Positions 1 through 9,797 of a stretch of DNA of 64,000 nucleotides are shown here, piece after piece. The notes under the pieces are model-generated. The model saw only the letters and a program-made list of their open reading frames with translations. It had not been told where the DNA came from and made no database searches. The translations under genes and the position numbers were made by a program. Every line of letters begins with the position of its first letter. Positions within the stretch are counted from its first letter, which is position 1. The stretch is from NCBI RefSeq assembly GCF_026230105.1, contig NC_079480.1, positions 29,368,488 to 29,432,487 on the forward strand, in the 5' to 3' direction. Source of the stretch: Diorhabda sublineata. Its lineage: Eukaryota > Arthropoda > Insecta > Coleoptera > Chrysomelidae.

Positions 1-418
1 AACTTGAGCTGTATCAACAGTATCAGTGCTCTTTTCAACAGCCAGTGAAAAGTTTGTAAATTCCTTAATTTTCTCCTTAAGTTGAAGATCCAAATTTTGA
101 GATAAATAATTTATTCGTGTTTTTTGAAAGCGAAATATTTTGAATTATTGACTTCGCTCTCTGTATTAGCTATAGTAAACATCGATTGTTGACCTTGAAG
201 TTTATAATTTAAATATGACAATGTGTCGATTCTTATTTTTTCAGTGTAATAATCGAATTTTGACTTATGATTCGTATCATAGTGTCCTTATAACAAGCAA
301 CTGTTCGATTACAAATCAAACACAGTGGTTTACCTTTCCATTCTATGAAAAAATATGCAATTTTTCATTTAGACTGGAAAGTTCTGCACTGACCATCAAC
401 TTTACGCTTTTGTGACAT
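1..418 (-). pseudogene. Broken BED-finger hAT transposase, N-terminal part
   Basis: Starts at 418 (ATG on the minus strand) with MSQKRKVDGQCRTFQSK, then an in-frame stop where W is expected, then a readable stretch with YFFIEWKGKPLCLIC, the first half of a BED-type zinc finger with its CxxC pair. The frame is lost soon after. A second readable block near 1-85 contains IKEFTNFSLAVEKSTDT followed by VDTAQV, which matches the conserved FSLAxDESTDxxDTAQ region of GTF2IRD2/ZBED-type hAT transposases. Stops and frameshifts between the blocks show it is non-functional. These transposases normally cut and rejoin DNA with an RNase H-like DDE fold; the catalytic core is outside the window. Confidence 0.75.
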
Positions 419-604
419 TATGCCATAATCTTAAAAATTATGGAGGTCGACACAACAATTACAATAGATATCGCACCGCGCACGACACAAACAAATACAC
501 AATACCTTCACAATCACTATTTCGCAGTACAATTAAAATCCTTATCCAACCATATCACTTCGATTAGTCGACTCATCTGACTCACGTTACGCTGACGCAC
601 TCGT

Positions 605-669
605 TTTATATAGATAAGGAAGATTCTAGTCTAGACTCGAAGCGCTTGGAAGATTCTATCGTTCTCGAA
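605..669 (-). promoter_or_regulatory. TATA box plus heat-shock-element-like array of the hAT element
   Basis: On the minus strand TATATAAA occupies 612-605. Immediately upstream, 619-656 holds GAA or TTC blocks at 619, 624, 639, 649 and 654, all in register on a 5-bp grid and with the correct alternating orientation, including two full GAAGATTC units (619-626, 649-656). A further TTCTCGAA sits at 662-669, out of register. Alternating nGAAn units at 5-bp spacing just upstream of a TATA box is the layout of HSF-regulated promoters such as insect hsp70. The transposase ATG at 418 lies about 160 nt beyond the expected start site. Function is inferred from arrangement only. Confidence 0.5.
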
Positions 670-756
670 AAAAAGTAGGATATTTCCGCTTGCTGCTAAG
701 AGATGGCGATACTGTCTTTCTCTAGGCACGCCCTGCCCTTGAAATTACTTATCAAC

Positions 757-947
757 GTCTTCTTCTTCTTCTTATTTTAAAACTATGTCTTGTGTTTTCA
801 AAGAGGCAGCCTAAGTTGTGACTCCGAGGACCAGCTCTCATACCAGCGCTTTGGTGGTCTTCCAGACGGTCTACTTGTATTGGGTCTCTCTTCCTTTGCG
901 ATTTTCGCCAGTCGATCGTCGTCCATTCTATTGACATCTATCTATCT
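757..947 (-). mobile_element. RTE-like non-LTR retrotransposon, 5'-truncated 3' end
   Basis: Nearly the same sequence as 61430-61590, including the (CTT)n tract that is the (GAA)n tail when read on the minus strand. It encodes the last residues of the reverse transcriptase ORF (IDWRKSQRKRDPIQVDRLED). It carries 11 extra bases compared with the 61.5 kb copy. Candidate target-site duplications are ATCAACGTC (751-759) and ATCAACATC (948-956), 8 of 9 identical, which overlap the tail and flank the fragment as expected for target-primed reverse transcription. Confidence 0.75.
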
Positions 948-956
948 ATCAACATC

Positions 957-3055
957 CGTAGACTTAAGAGTACTAGTATTTAAAGCATCCGTAGAGGAAT
1001 CGAATGAAGTCTAAACATGATTCTTCTTTCTGGGACACAATATGGTTATTGCTTTATTCATTAAAAAATATCCAAATACTACAATGAAGAAAAGTACTGC
1101 TTGGAGTTTAATCAAGAGATTTCCTAGAGCCGGGAGCTTTCTTAATTACACCAATTACACCAATATGTTTTAAAATTGAAGCAAAACTAGAAACATAAGT
1201 AAATATTTACAGTAAACTTTATAAAGCAAACAGGTTTCATCTATATAAATTCAAAGTTTGTCATACTCCAGAAGAAGGTGACAAAACAAGGCAGTTGCAG
1301 TCTTTAAAAACAGTGAATATTTGATGTAGAATATCATACGAGAAATAAATCATCGAACTTGTCTTTACTGAACAAGTGTTAATTTAGCATACAATATTGA
1401 TGTCCTTTGATTATTCGACACTCATTTTTTTTGGCCTTACATAATAGATTTTTTGTATGGGAAAGGAAAAACAGAAAAAACTCGTCCAGTTTGATGAATA
1501 ACTAGAAAAAAATGTATTAAGAAATCCATAAATATTAGAGCGGAATTAGTGAATTAGTGGAGCTTAACATTTATTCTGAGTTTTATTCAATTATCACTAA
1601 TTTGTGTTTAACTTGCAGTAAAAAGTAATAATATAAAATTACATTTGGTAACTTATTCCGAAATTTGATATATGGACCTAGATGGTGATGTAAATATTGA
1701 ATCTAAACAACTATTTCCAACAACTTTTTGCCATATTTGCCATATAAAAGATACTAATTTACAGAAAAATAGGAATTTTTCAAAACTTTATCCCTTACAA
1801 GAGTCGTTTCACATATCCGGGGACACATTGTATGTCTAAAATATTAAATCATTAAATAACTCTAAGAAAAATGTAATAAAAATTGTCATTTCTAGGTATT
1901 ATGTTGAAGTGAGTTGAAAGTTTCAGAATTTATTAAAAAACCCGAATCGTGATTGCGAAAATGATTCGCTTGTTAGTTTCTCATAAATATGGAAAAATAC
2001 GATAATAACCCAAATGAATTTCAGGAGAATTTGAGACAACAGTAATGGTGAATGTAACAGACTTTATCAGTATTTGACCCACTGATCGTACTCTGCTATA
2101 ACCTTTACAAGTTCGTTTTTTAATTAACAATATAATAATTCTTTGAAAGTACAAGTGTGTGAAATCCGCGTGTAGTCTATGTAATAGCAATTCAGTTATT
2201 GCGTGATGATTTAACTGTTTTGTTTCGAGATAACGAATACAAGTTCATCTTAAGTGTGTTGTTGAGCATATAGCCCTGACCTTTGAATATTTTTGTCAAA
2301 ACAAAGCCTCCAGCCTGAAAAAGAAACAAGACTTATCAAGGTAAGTAATTTTTAAATATACATGATTGTCGATATTAATATTTATTGGATAATACCGTTA
2401 TACGAGGTACACTTTTTATTTAGTAACTTTTTTAATCAACTATCAGAACAAAGTACTTTTATTACAGCTATGGCAATGAGCGTTGATTTGAATAAACTAT
2501 TTTATCATCTTGTCATAATAATCAAAACAAAGTATTGAGAGGCTAATTCGAATGTTTCTGATAACTGGGGCCTAATTTCTTTCCAAATTATAAAGAAATG
2601 AATGGAAAATAATTTATTGTATCATTACATGAAATTCTGATTTACTATTTTCACTAAGTTTCTTTAAGTTGTTTTTTAATATCGTAACTATAGGTATAGG
2701 CTTAGTATATTTAGTTTGGTATAGGTATAGGCATTAATTGGTGTATGAGATGTCTATTAATCGATATTTTTAAAGTCTAATAAAGTAAAAATGAAATTAG
2801 ACAGCTATATTACCAGCACATAAAAATATTTGAATTCAGTGTAGGAATCGCAACTGTGTATGTTATAAACTACGTTAGATTTATACTGACTTGTTTATAA
2901 TTCTTTAGCATTTTGGTATTTGTGTTTTGTATATTTCAAGGAAAAATTAGATTATTACGGTAGGCATGACTAGAAGAAAAATGGGGGGCACATCATTTTT
3001 CCCATGTTTTGAGACCTCCTGAACACGATTATGATGGTTTTTCGAATGTCTGTAG

Positions 3056-3057
<2 letters not shown>
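957..3057. other. AT-rich stretch, no gene recognised
   Basis: No coding signal or recognisable element. A good donor sequence (AAG|GTAAGT) at 2340/2341 follows about 130 bases without obvious repeats and could be the end of a non-coding first exon of the transporter gene starting at 6381, but nothing else supports this. Confidence 0.3.

Positions 3058-3058
<1 letters not shown>

Positions 3059-3148
<90 letters not shown>
3059..3148. repeat. (TA)n microsatellite, about 90 bp
   Basis: Uninterrupted alternating AT for about 45 units. Open frames across it (repeating IY residues) are artefacts of the repeat. Length is likely to vary between individuals and in assembly. Confidence 0.98.
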
Positions 3149-3150
<2 letters not shown>

Positions 3151-4555
3151 GTTTAAGCTACAATTCTTATTTTCGTCTCTCGAGCAATTGCTATGATTCA
3201 AAATGAGCAAACGTGGCTTTTTTGGCGGCGGATTGATGTTATTAGAGTTTGGTTGAAAACAAATGAATATTTCGACTGGTCGCAGTGCAAAGAAAATGGT
3301 TTTTGAACTTTGCTCACCTCTGCAAGTCAAACGAAAAGCGACTGAAAAATGAAATTTCACTTGTAGGTTCAATTAGTTGCGAGATGATTTCCTATCTAAG
3401 GTCGAAACTTTCCATCTCCACCTCTCTCCATTTTATGGTCATTTTTGTTATATTTTCCTATTTTAAGTTTAACTAGAGGATTCGAACTTCGCATGCAAGT
3501 AGGGGTGATGTTGAAGAATTGTCTTTCTCAAGTTCAAAGTTTTCTTCTTCAGTTCTTCTAGCACAAAACGCCCGAAATCATTTTGATCGTTGTAATTGTT
3601 GAATTGGACCGCCTCCTATTTAATGAATAATACAAGTATGATCGTTGCTAGTGTAATTTTTTGTACTTCCCATTTTCGAAATTTCTTGTTATAATGACAA
3701 TTTTTTCTTTGTTGTCAATTGGAATTGAACAAGAGGGTTCGAGACCACCGGGTCTATTGAAATTATGAATTTTCATTCGAAAGAGAGGGAGTTAACTTGT
3801 GAAATGAAAAGTTGTTGAGGAATAGCAAATTTTCCATATAAAGAAATAAGATTGAGAATTGATATCATTTCCAAGAAATCCATTTTATGGAAAGATTTGT
3901 TTGTGTATTAGTTAAATTCTTCATTCGACGAAAAATTCGACTTTTTTTTTATTTTGCATTCACTCGGCTGCGCTGCGCTGGGCCTTACAACTGCAAATAT
4001 TGCTCGTAAAAAAATATGCATATATACTATTTTATAATATAGAAAAATAGCCTTTATAAAATAATGTATATAAACCTAGCTTCTTATTAAAAAAAAAACA
4101 TTGGTGACCTCCTAAGTCTCACATATTTGACGTTTCATTTTTTGGATATAAGTCAAAAGACGCGGAATAAAATAAACCGACGTGTTGTTATATTTTTTTT
4201 AAAAATGAATATTGTGCATTACTTTATCATTTCCCTATATAATCAGCGATTTTGGGCCAATCCGCTTGTCTTGAGAGATAAATATTCTAATGTTTGTATT
4301 AGTGAACTTTTCTATTTTCTTTTTCTTTTTATCTGTTGTTTTTGATCCCTTGATTGTATTGAATGAATTGTAATATTCTACCATCAATTTTTGTGCCCTT
4401 CACGATTTCTTATTGGATGAGATATTAATGTTAATAATATTAGTTAGCCACTTCTCCACTAGCTCAGTTGAGCTCTCTATTTATCTAAAAACATTCGTAG
4501 CCTCTTAGTGAATATTACTTGTTATCTTTGAAGTTGGTTTCTTGTATACAAATTA
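3149..4555. other. AT-rich stretch, no gene recognised
   Basis: Short open frames only. No domain, repeat end or RNA gene seen. Confidence 0.4.
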
Positions 4556-4558
4556 TTA

Positions 4559-5000
4559 AGCCGCGTCCACACTATGCCGATCGACAATGTCGAACGACAT
4601 AGGCGACATTCGTCTCGTCCACACATAAACTGCTGTGTGGACGTATTTAATCAGTCGACTGTGAGTAGTTGAGTGCTGTGCTTTAGTGAAACAAGAAACA
4701 AAATTAGTGATGCAGATGCTCTTGTTGCTGCTGCTACTACCATATTTAAATTTAATGTTTGTTCTTCTGTGAAATTCATTTTGATAAAACAATTAACTTT
4801 GGTAAAACACAATTATAGAACCACTTCTCCCGTTGCGCACACAGGTTTTAACAAAACTAATGATTTAAAACTTTATTATCACGCTCAACAGGTCCAAACT
4901 TGGCAATTATTTCCATTCGACTGAAAATAAAAATACACTATGTCGACTGTGTCGATCGACAGCGGTCGATCGACACAGTCGACATAGTGTGGACGCGGCT
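4559..5000. mobile_element. Harbinger-type MITE (442 bp)
   Basis: Terminal inverted repeats AGCCGCGTCCACACTATG begin at 4559 and end at 5000, flanked by the 3-bp duplication TTA (4556-4558 and 5001-5003), the hallmark of PIF/Harbinger insertions. The subterminal regions are packed with GTCGA/TCGAC and CGATCG palindromes, for example around 4579-4610 and 4938-4985. The interior holds a short open stretch reading SDADALVAAATTI at about 4707-4746, which resembles the start of a transposase ORF, so this may be an internal deletion derivative and not a sequence without coding origin. It shares the start AGCCGCGTyyACAC and the TTA duplication with the element at 58662-59168. Confidence 0.85.
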
Positions 5001-5003
5001 TTA

Positions 5004-6260
5004 GAGCTCTTAGCACGTTTACATTTTATTTAAGAAAAAAAGCGTTAATGTTTATTTAAGTTAAGAAGATGACCTATTGTAACTCTCTTCAACTTTTTCA
5101 TTAGTAGATAACGAGACTAAATTTAGTTGCTTTCGTTTTTTGGTTTGAATTGTTGTACATCAGGATTTCATTTCATGTTTTTTACAAATGAATAAATATT
5201 GTGGAGCAAGGTGAGTAGTTCAGGTATAATATCCATGTTTTGTTGGGCTATACTTAAGAGGTTAGGCGTACTGAATACGTTATAAGGAAATCGGTGAGTT
5301 CTCCAAATATAATGAGTTATTGTAGCGATTCTTAACCGCATTTTTATACCGATTCCAGTACTTCGAAATTTGCTTTTTTTTTGGTTGTAGATGGACATTT
5401 TTTGATATTCTTACTGTAGGATTGTGTATCTACTGTTTGAAGGATGGAAGGCTGCTGTACATCGCGTTAATACAACTAAGATCTATAGAACTTTCTATTA
5501 GATTAGATCATTTGTTACTTTAGTATTTTGATGAGGGTTGAGTGAATTTAGTAATTCATCTAGACACATTTTGGCAACATAGCCTGTTTTTCCTTCAATC
5601 TCTGCAGATAATGATTTAGTTATCGAAACGCGCGTTAGGTAGTGTAAGTGTGTTTTAGTATGTACATGTCCTAGTTTTTCTGCGTTTTTGCAAAGAAAAC
5701 ATGTTAATCTATTGAATTATAGGAACACGTTATACGCTGTATCTTCGATTATTATGTCAAAAGAGAACGGTAGATATTTGAGGCTACATGAATTTGATTA
5801 TTGAGAAGCCTAATTTTTGAATTTTCATTTCAAGACTCGTGTGGTATTAATGTAGGTTCCAAACGTTTCTCTTTCTCAACTTAACCTCTTTTCCACTTTT
5901 AAAATACTGTTAGTTGCTATTTATTTTACTCAATATTATTTTATTGAGGTAAATTGAGAATAATGGACAAAAATATTAATATGACTTTTTCAATAAAATA
6001 TGAGAAAAGTAAAACAAGAAAATTTTCTTATAATAGGTTTGAATTTATTGTTCATTTTGGGCACCATGTTCTCATGTATGAACTTCATTTAATTAAACCT
6101 CGTACAAAAAATTTTATGAAGATTAAGAATCTTCAAGGCCGATTTGTTGATATTAAACATTCCAAAGCGTCTACACGTAAAAGCCCAATCATTTGTAATA
6201 ATTATTATTAATTTTTTTGTGTTTAGATTCATTATTGAATCCTCTCCAACTGAATTTTTA
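5004..6260. other. Intergenic stretch with a repeat motif, no gene recognised
   Basis: Contains a stem-loop motif GATAATGATTTAGTTATCG at 5607-5625, followed by AAACGCG and preceded by CTTCAATCTCTGCA. The same module recurs in variant form at 53030-53092, 62905-62935 and 63800-63870, so this part is interspersed repeat DNA. The 76-codon open frame on the minus strand (5168-5398) is not recognised. A pyrimidine-rich run ending in TTTTTAG at 6252-6261 could be a 5'UTR splice acceptor for the downstream gene. Confidence 0.35.
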
Positions 6261-6380
6261 GATTCCTCGATCTCGCGATCTTAACCAGTTTTCAGTATTC
6301 ATCCATGCATGAATAATAATACATTCATGTTACGTTGACTCCGAAGACGTTAGTGTATCTCATATTTTATTTTTTATAAG

Positions 6381-7416
6381 ATGGCATCGACTGTAGATTT
6401 AGTAACGGATTCCGTACCGGATATAAGTGGCAAAGATGAAAAAAGTTTCGGTCAGTTAAATTTAAAAGAGAAATTTACTTACATCAGAGAAGTTATAACG
6501 GTGGAGCCTCTTATAGGGGCATATACGATGGCTTCCATTTTGTGCACACCAACAATTTATAAATTAGAATCTGAAAAATCCTGTAGATCCAATCTTCAAA
6601 TGAATAACACTGTCTGTGATGCCATTTTATACGGACAATATGAAAACTACACGGATCAAATCGATGATATACAAATTTTAATTAGTAATATGCAATCGTG
6701 GCAACAACCTATGCAAAGCATCATGCCTTTGATACTGGTGCTATTCTTAGGTTCCTTTAGTGATAGACACAAACTGAGAAAGCCCTTTTTGATAATCCCC
6801 TTATTCGGTGAATTATTCGCCGTAGCAGGCTGTATTGCTAGTGTTATTTTTATGACATCTTGGCCGTTAGAGGTATTTGGAGTATTTCAATTAGTCATAC
6901 CATCGTTTTTTGGCGGACTACCTATGATAACAATGGCAGTATTTGCTTATATAGCTGACGTAAGTACTCTTGAAATGAGGACTTTACGAATAGGTATAGT
7001 ACAAATAGTACTGAATATTATAGTACCTTTGACACATTTATTCAGTGCTCATATGTTCGAGTTAACTGGTTACTACGGGGTGTTTTTAACAGCCGGAGCA
7101 TTGTATATATTTGGAATTATCTATGGTATATACTGGATAAAAGAACCTAAAAGTCCTGTTTTAGATACGGAAACAGGTTTATTGCGTGATATATTCGATC
7201 CTAAACATGCTATAGATACTGTGTGTTTGGTTATAAAGAAAAGTCCTGGAAATAATAGATTGTACATAGCATTTGTGTTAGTGATAGTGTTTTTATATAC
7301 TTCTGTTGTGGATGGTGAGGGTGGAATTTTTTACTACTATGCCCAAAATGTATTTGGCTGGGATATAGTAGAGTATAACTACTTTATGTTAATCAACGTT
7401 TTGGTACATTTAGCAG
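6381..7416 (+). CDS. SLC46 / proton-coupled folate transporter-like MFS protein, gene 1, coding exon 1
   Basis: Encodes residues 1-345 of a solute carrier of the major facilitator superfamily, placed in plasma or endosomal membrane by family. Visible features: cytosolic N-terminus; TM1 beginning at TVEPLIGAYTM (about 40-58); an extracellular loop with cysteines 68 and 79 and N-glycosylation sequons at 75 (NNT) and 89 (NYT); TM2 from 110; the MFS loop 2-3 signature GSFSDRHKLRK at 124-134; TM3-TM6 to about 252; a long cytosolic loop (EPKSPVLDTE...IFDPKHA); then TM7 (about 294-309) and TM8 (about 333-345). The exon ends at A/G in phase 1 before GTAAAA at 7417; continuing past it gives a different, non-homologous tail and a stop at 7500-7502. 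ATG 6381 is the first in frame and follows a pyrimidine-rich AG. SLC46 proteins move folates, peptidoglycan fragments or other organic anions with protons; the substrate here is not knowable from sequence. Gene 2 has introns inside the region covered by this single exon. Confidence 0.93.
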
Positions 7417-7881
7417 GTAAAACAATTCAATTCATATTTTATCACAAAATAAAGTCGGCTATAAGTAGATGTTTCGTAGAAGTTAATGGTATATATTGGT
7501 AAGACAAGACGATATATAATTAGTAGAAATTATTGAAATGTATGTTTTCTGTGGTTTATATATTTTTATCTGGTACTTTATTTCATTTATTCATTCGAAT
7601 TTATTTTTTTTATCAACTGGAATTTGAAATTTATCTCCGGTTCACTATAATAAAACAGTCATTTAGTTTGAAATAATAGAGGTTACTTGGAAAGCATTTT
7701 GGCCAAAACAACTCATTCTACACCACCTTGAGGTAGAGTAAGCGCCGCGCTTTAATCGTGGTGTCCTCAATAGTCCTCAATAAGCCTAATACATATGAAA
7801 TTCAATATCCTGAAATTTAGTGTATTTTGTCACAGTCCATATCAGCTAGGCAGCACTATAAATGCTGCCTAAGAAACGTTA
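7417..7881. other. Intron 1 of gene 1, 5' part
   Basis: No element recognised. A 23-bp imperfect palindrome, AGGCAGCAC/TGCTGCCT, lies at 7848-7870 just outside the inserted transposon. Confidence 0.5.
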
Positions 7882-9797
7882 TTAATGAGAAGTAACTAAA
7901 GTTGTTTGGTTAAGTACGAAGGTAGAGGATGGCTAAAATGTTTGAACAGAGTGGAAGTTTCGTTTGGGGTTCGGGGTATTTTTTAGATAAGCATTATTTC
8001 AGGAGATTTCAATTAGCAAAAACTTCATTTTTTTAAATAGAACATCCAGTATATTATTTTACCATCTTATAAAACTATTTTATCCCTTCAAATTATGTCT
8101 CATAATGTACACTCCAAAATTGGCTGTTTTTAAGAAAATTGCCTTTTTAGTAATTTAGCAAGTAAACACTGAATGTGACGTTTAAAATACTTGTAGTTTT
8201 TGTGACAAAATCAAACCAGTAATTTTATACCTCTAAAAACTGTAATAAAATAAATATGTCACCTTACCAACAAATGAAATAAAAATATCCATAGTTTTCT
8301 CAAGTAACCTGTGAATTTGATATTTTCACAGTTTAAGTCAGAGTGATTAGTTATTATCTAGACGTATTACAAAGAACGAGGAAGCAATTAAGATCATGAG
8401 TTTTCTGATACAAGAATTGACAGAAATGATTTTTGTACTGGGTGCCAGTGATAAGAACTGTTTACTTGCACAAAGGATTTATCAACAGAAATTTCCAGAT
8501 AGAAGACAGACAAGAAAAGAGATATTGGAACATTTGCTTCAACGATTTACCAGAACTGGTACGAAAAAAGCGAAAGGTTGAAGAATGCAATGTCGTAGAA
8601 CATCGATATGACCGTAATATTAAAAGTTGCGGAAGATCCTCATATCCTGACACGGCAAATATCAAAACAAACCGACATAAGTCGTTCTGTCGTCCAGAAA
8701 ATTCTATCTAAGATCACAATGCATCCTTAACGTATACAGCGAATGCAGGAACTATTGAATGATTATTATGAAAAGCGGTTAACCTTCTGTGAGTGGGCTC
8801 AAGAACAAATTCCGAAACAGATGTTTTTTAAATTTAGTATTATTTTTTCCATTATTATGCAACAGATCAACCGCATTGTATACGGACTATCAGTCAAACA
8901 CGTTGATAATTAAATGTATGGGGTGAAATAATTGGGAATCATGTCATAGGCCCATATTTCTTTGAACGAACTGTTAATGGGTAAGTTTATTTAAATTTCT
9001 TACAAAACGAATTACCTCAACTACTTCACCAATTACCTGCTCATAATAGGCGGCGAATGTGGTACCTACATGACGGTGCACTAGTTCACCATATCCAACT
9101 GAACAATACACATAAATAATGAATTTCCCGGACGATTGATAGGTAGAGGAGGACCCAATAAATGGCCACCTCGTCCACCGGACCTTACAAAAAGAACAAG
9201 TGTTCTTTTTGTAAGTGTTCTCAACACCCGCGGCTACTAAGGAAGACATGAAGAATAGAATTAAAGTTTTCCGAACTGCTGATGTAAATATGTTACATCG
9301 TGCTAGTAGAGCTTTTAAGGATCGCACACATTATTGCATGGAAGTAAATGCTGGTCATTTTGAACATTTAATAAAATAGTTTTTAGTTCTTTCTTATTTG
9401 ATGTTAGTTATTTTTGTTTAATTTGAGTTTTGTAGATAGCCTTTTTATTTTATTACAGTTTTTAAAGGTATAAAATTACTGGTTTGATTTTGTCACAAAA
9501 ATTACAAGTATTTTAAACGTCACATTCAGTGTTTACTTGTTAAATTATAGACTAAAAAGGCAATTTTCTTAAAAACAGCCAATTTTAGAGTGTACATTAT
9601 AAGACATAATTTGAAGGGATAAAATAGTTTTATAAGATGGTAAGATAATATACTGGATGTTCTATTTAAAAAAATGAATTAATGCTTATCTAAAAAATAC
9701 CCCGAACCCCAAACGAAACTTCTACTCTGCTCAGACATTTTAGACATCCTCTATCTTCGTAGGTAGTTACCATACAAGTTTAGTTACTTATCACTAA
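7882..9797. mobile_element. Tc1/mariner-superfamily element with about 350-370 bp inverted repeats
   Basis: Left arm 7882-8254 and right arm 9446-9797 are inverted copies with scattered mismatches and small indels (for example CCCCAAACGAAACTTC against GAAGTTTCGTTTGGGG, and CAAACCAGTAATTTTATACC against its complement). The arms are flanked by TA at 7880-7881 and 9798-9799, as expected for this superfamily. A broken transposase lies between them. Long arms are unusual compared with the roughly 30 bp ends of typical mariners. Confidence 0.85.
8396..9340 (+). pseudogene. Broken IS630/mariner-type transposase with DUF4817-like N-terminus
   Basis: ATG 8396 opens a frame reading ELTEMIFVLGASDKN then AQRIYQQKFPDRRQTRKEI, which matches the DUF4817 / helix-turn-helix start found on many insect IS630-type transposases. 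The frame breaks near 8580. Further readable pieces follow: QNELPQLLHQLPAHNRR, then YLHDGALVHH near 9060-9090 (the second catalytic aspartate region, normally HDGAPAH), then KWPPRPPDLT near 9160-9185 (normally WPPRSPDLTPLDFFLW, the third catalytic region). Stops and shifts throughout make it inactive. Confidence 0.7.

Larger units (their letters stand above)
1..735 (-). mobile_element. hAT transposon (GTF2IRD2/ZBED-like), 5' part, runs off left edge
   Basis: Read on the minus strand, the element starts at 735 with CAGGGCGTGCCTAGAG, which has the CAGGG-type start usual for hAT terminal repeats. It is followed by a promoter-like block, a leader of about 160 nt and the start of a BED-finger transposase at 418. 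The 3' half lies outside the window. The transposase is broken, so this copy is dead. The next insertion, an RTE-like tail, has its target duplication starting at 751, only 16 bases outside the hAT end. Family assignment comes from transposase motifs described in the separate entry; the end is inferred from the terminal repeat alone, as the partner end is not visible. Confidence 0.75.

Noticed and set aside
3009..3372. Open frames with repeating IY residues across 3059-3148
   Set aside because: Product of translating the (TA)n microsatellite.
3715..3765. tRNA-like T-arm (GGTTCGAGACC)
   Set aside because: No acceptor stem, D-arm or anticodon arm can be built around it.
5595..5640. Hammerhead ribozyme core in the repeat module (CTGAAGA / stem / GAAA, clearer on the minus strand of 63800-63870)
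   Set aside because: The CTGANGA and GAAA-like parts flank a stem, but there is one extra nucleotide between the core and stem II, the closing G-C pair is not in place, and the 5600 copy reads CTGCA and not CTGANGA. Similarity is too loose.
7417..7502. Read-through tail of gene 1 exon 1 (KTIQFIFYHKI... stop at 7502)
   Set aside because: It departs from the paralogue exactly at a GTAAAA donor, and splicing to 16647 restores a homologous TM9 in phase; intron retention cannot be excluded but is not the main form.
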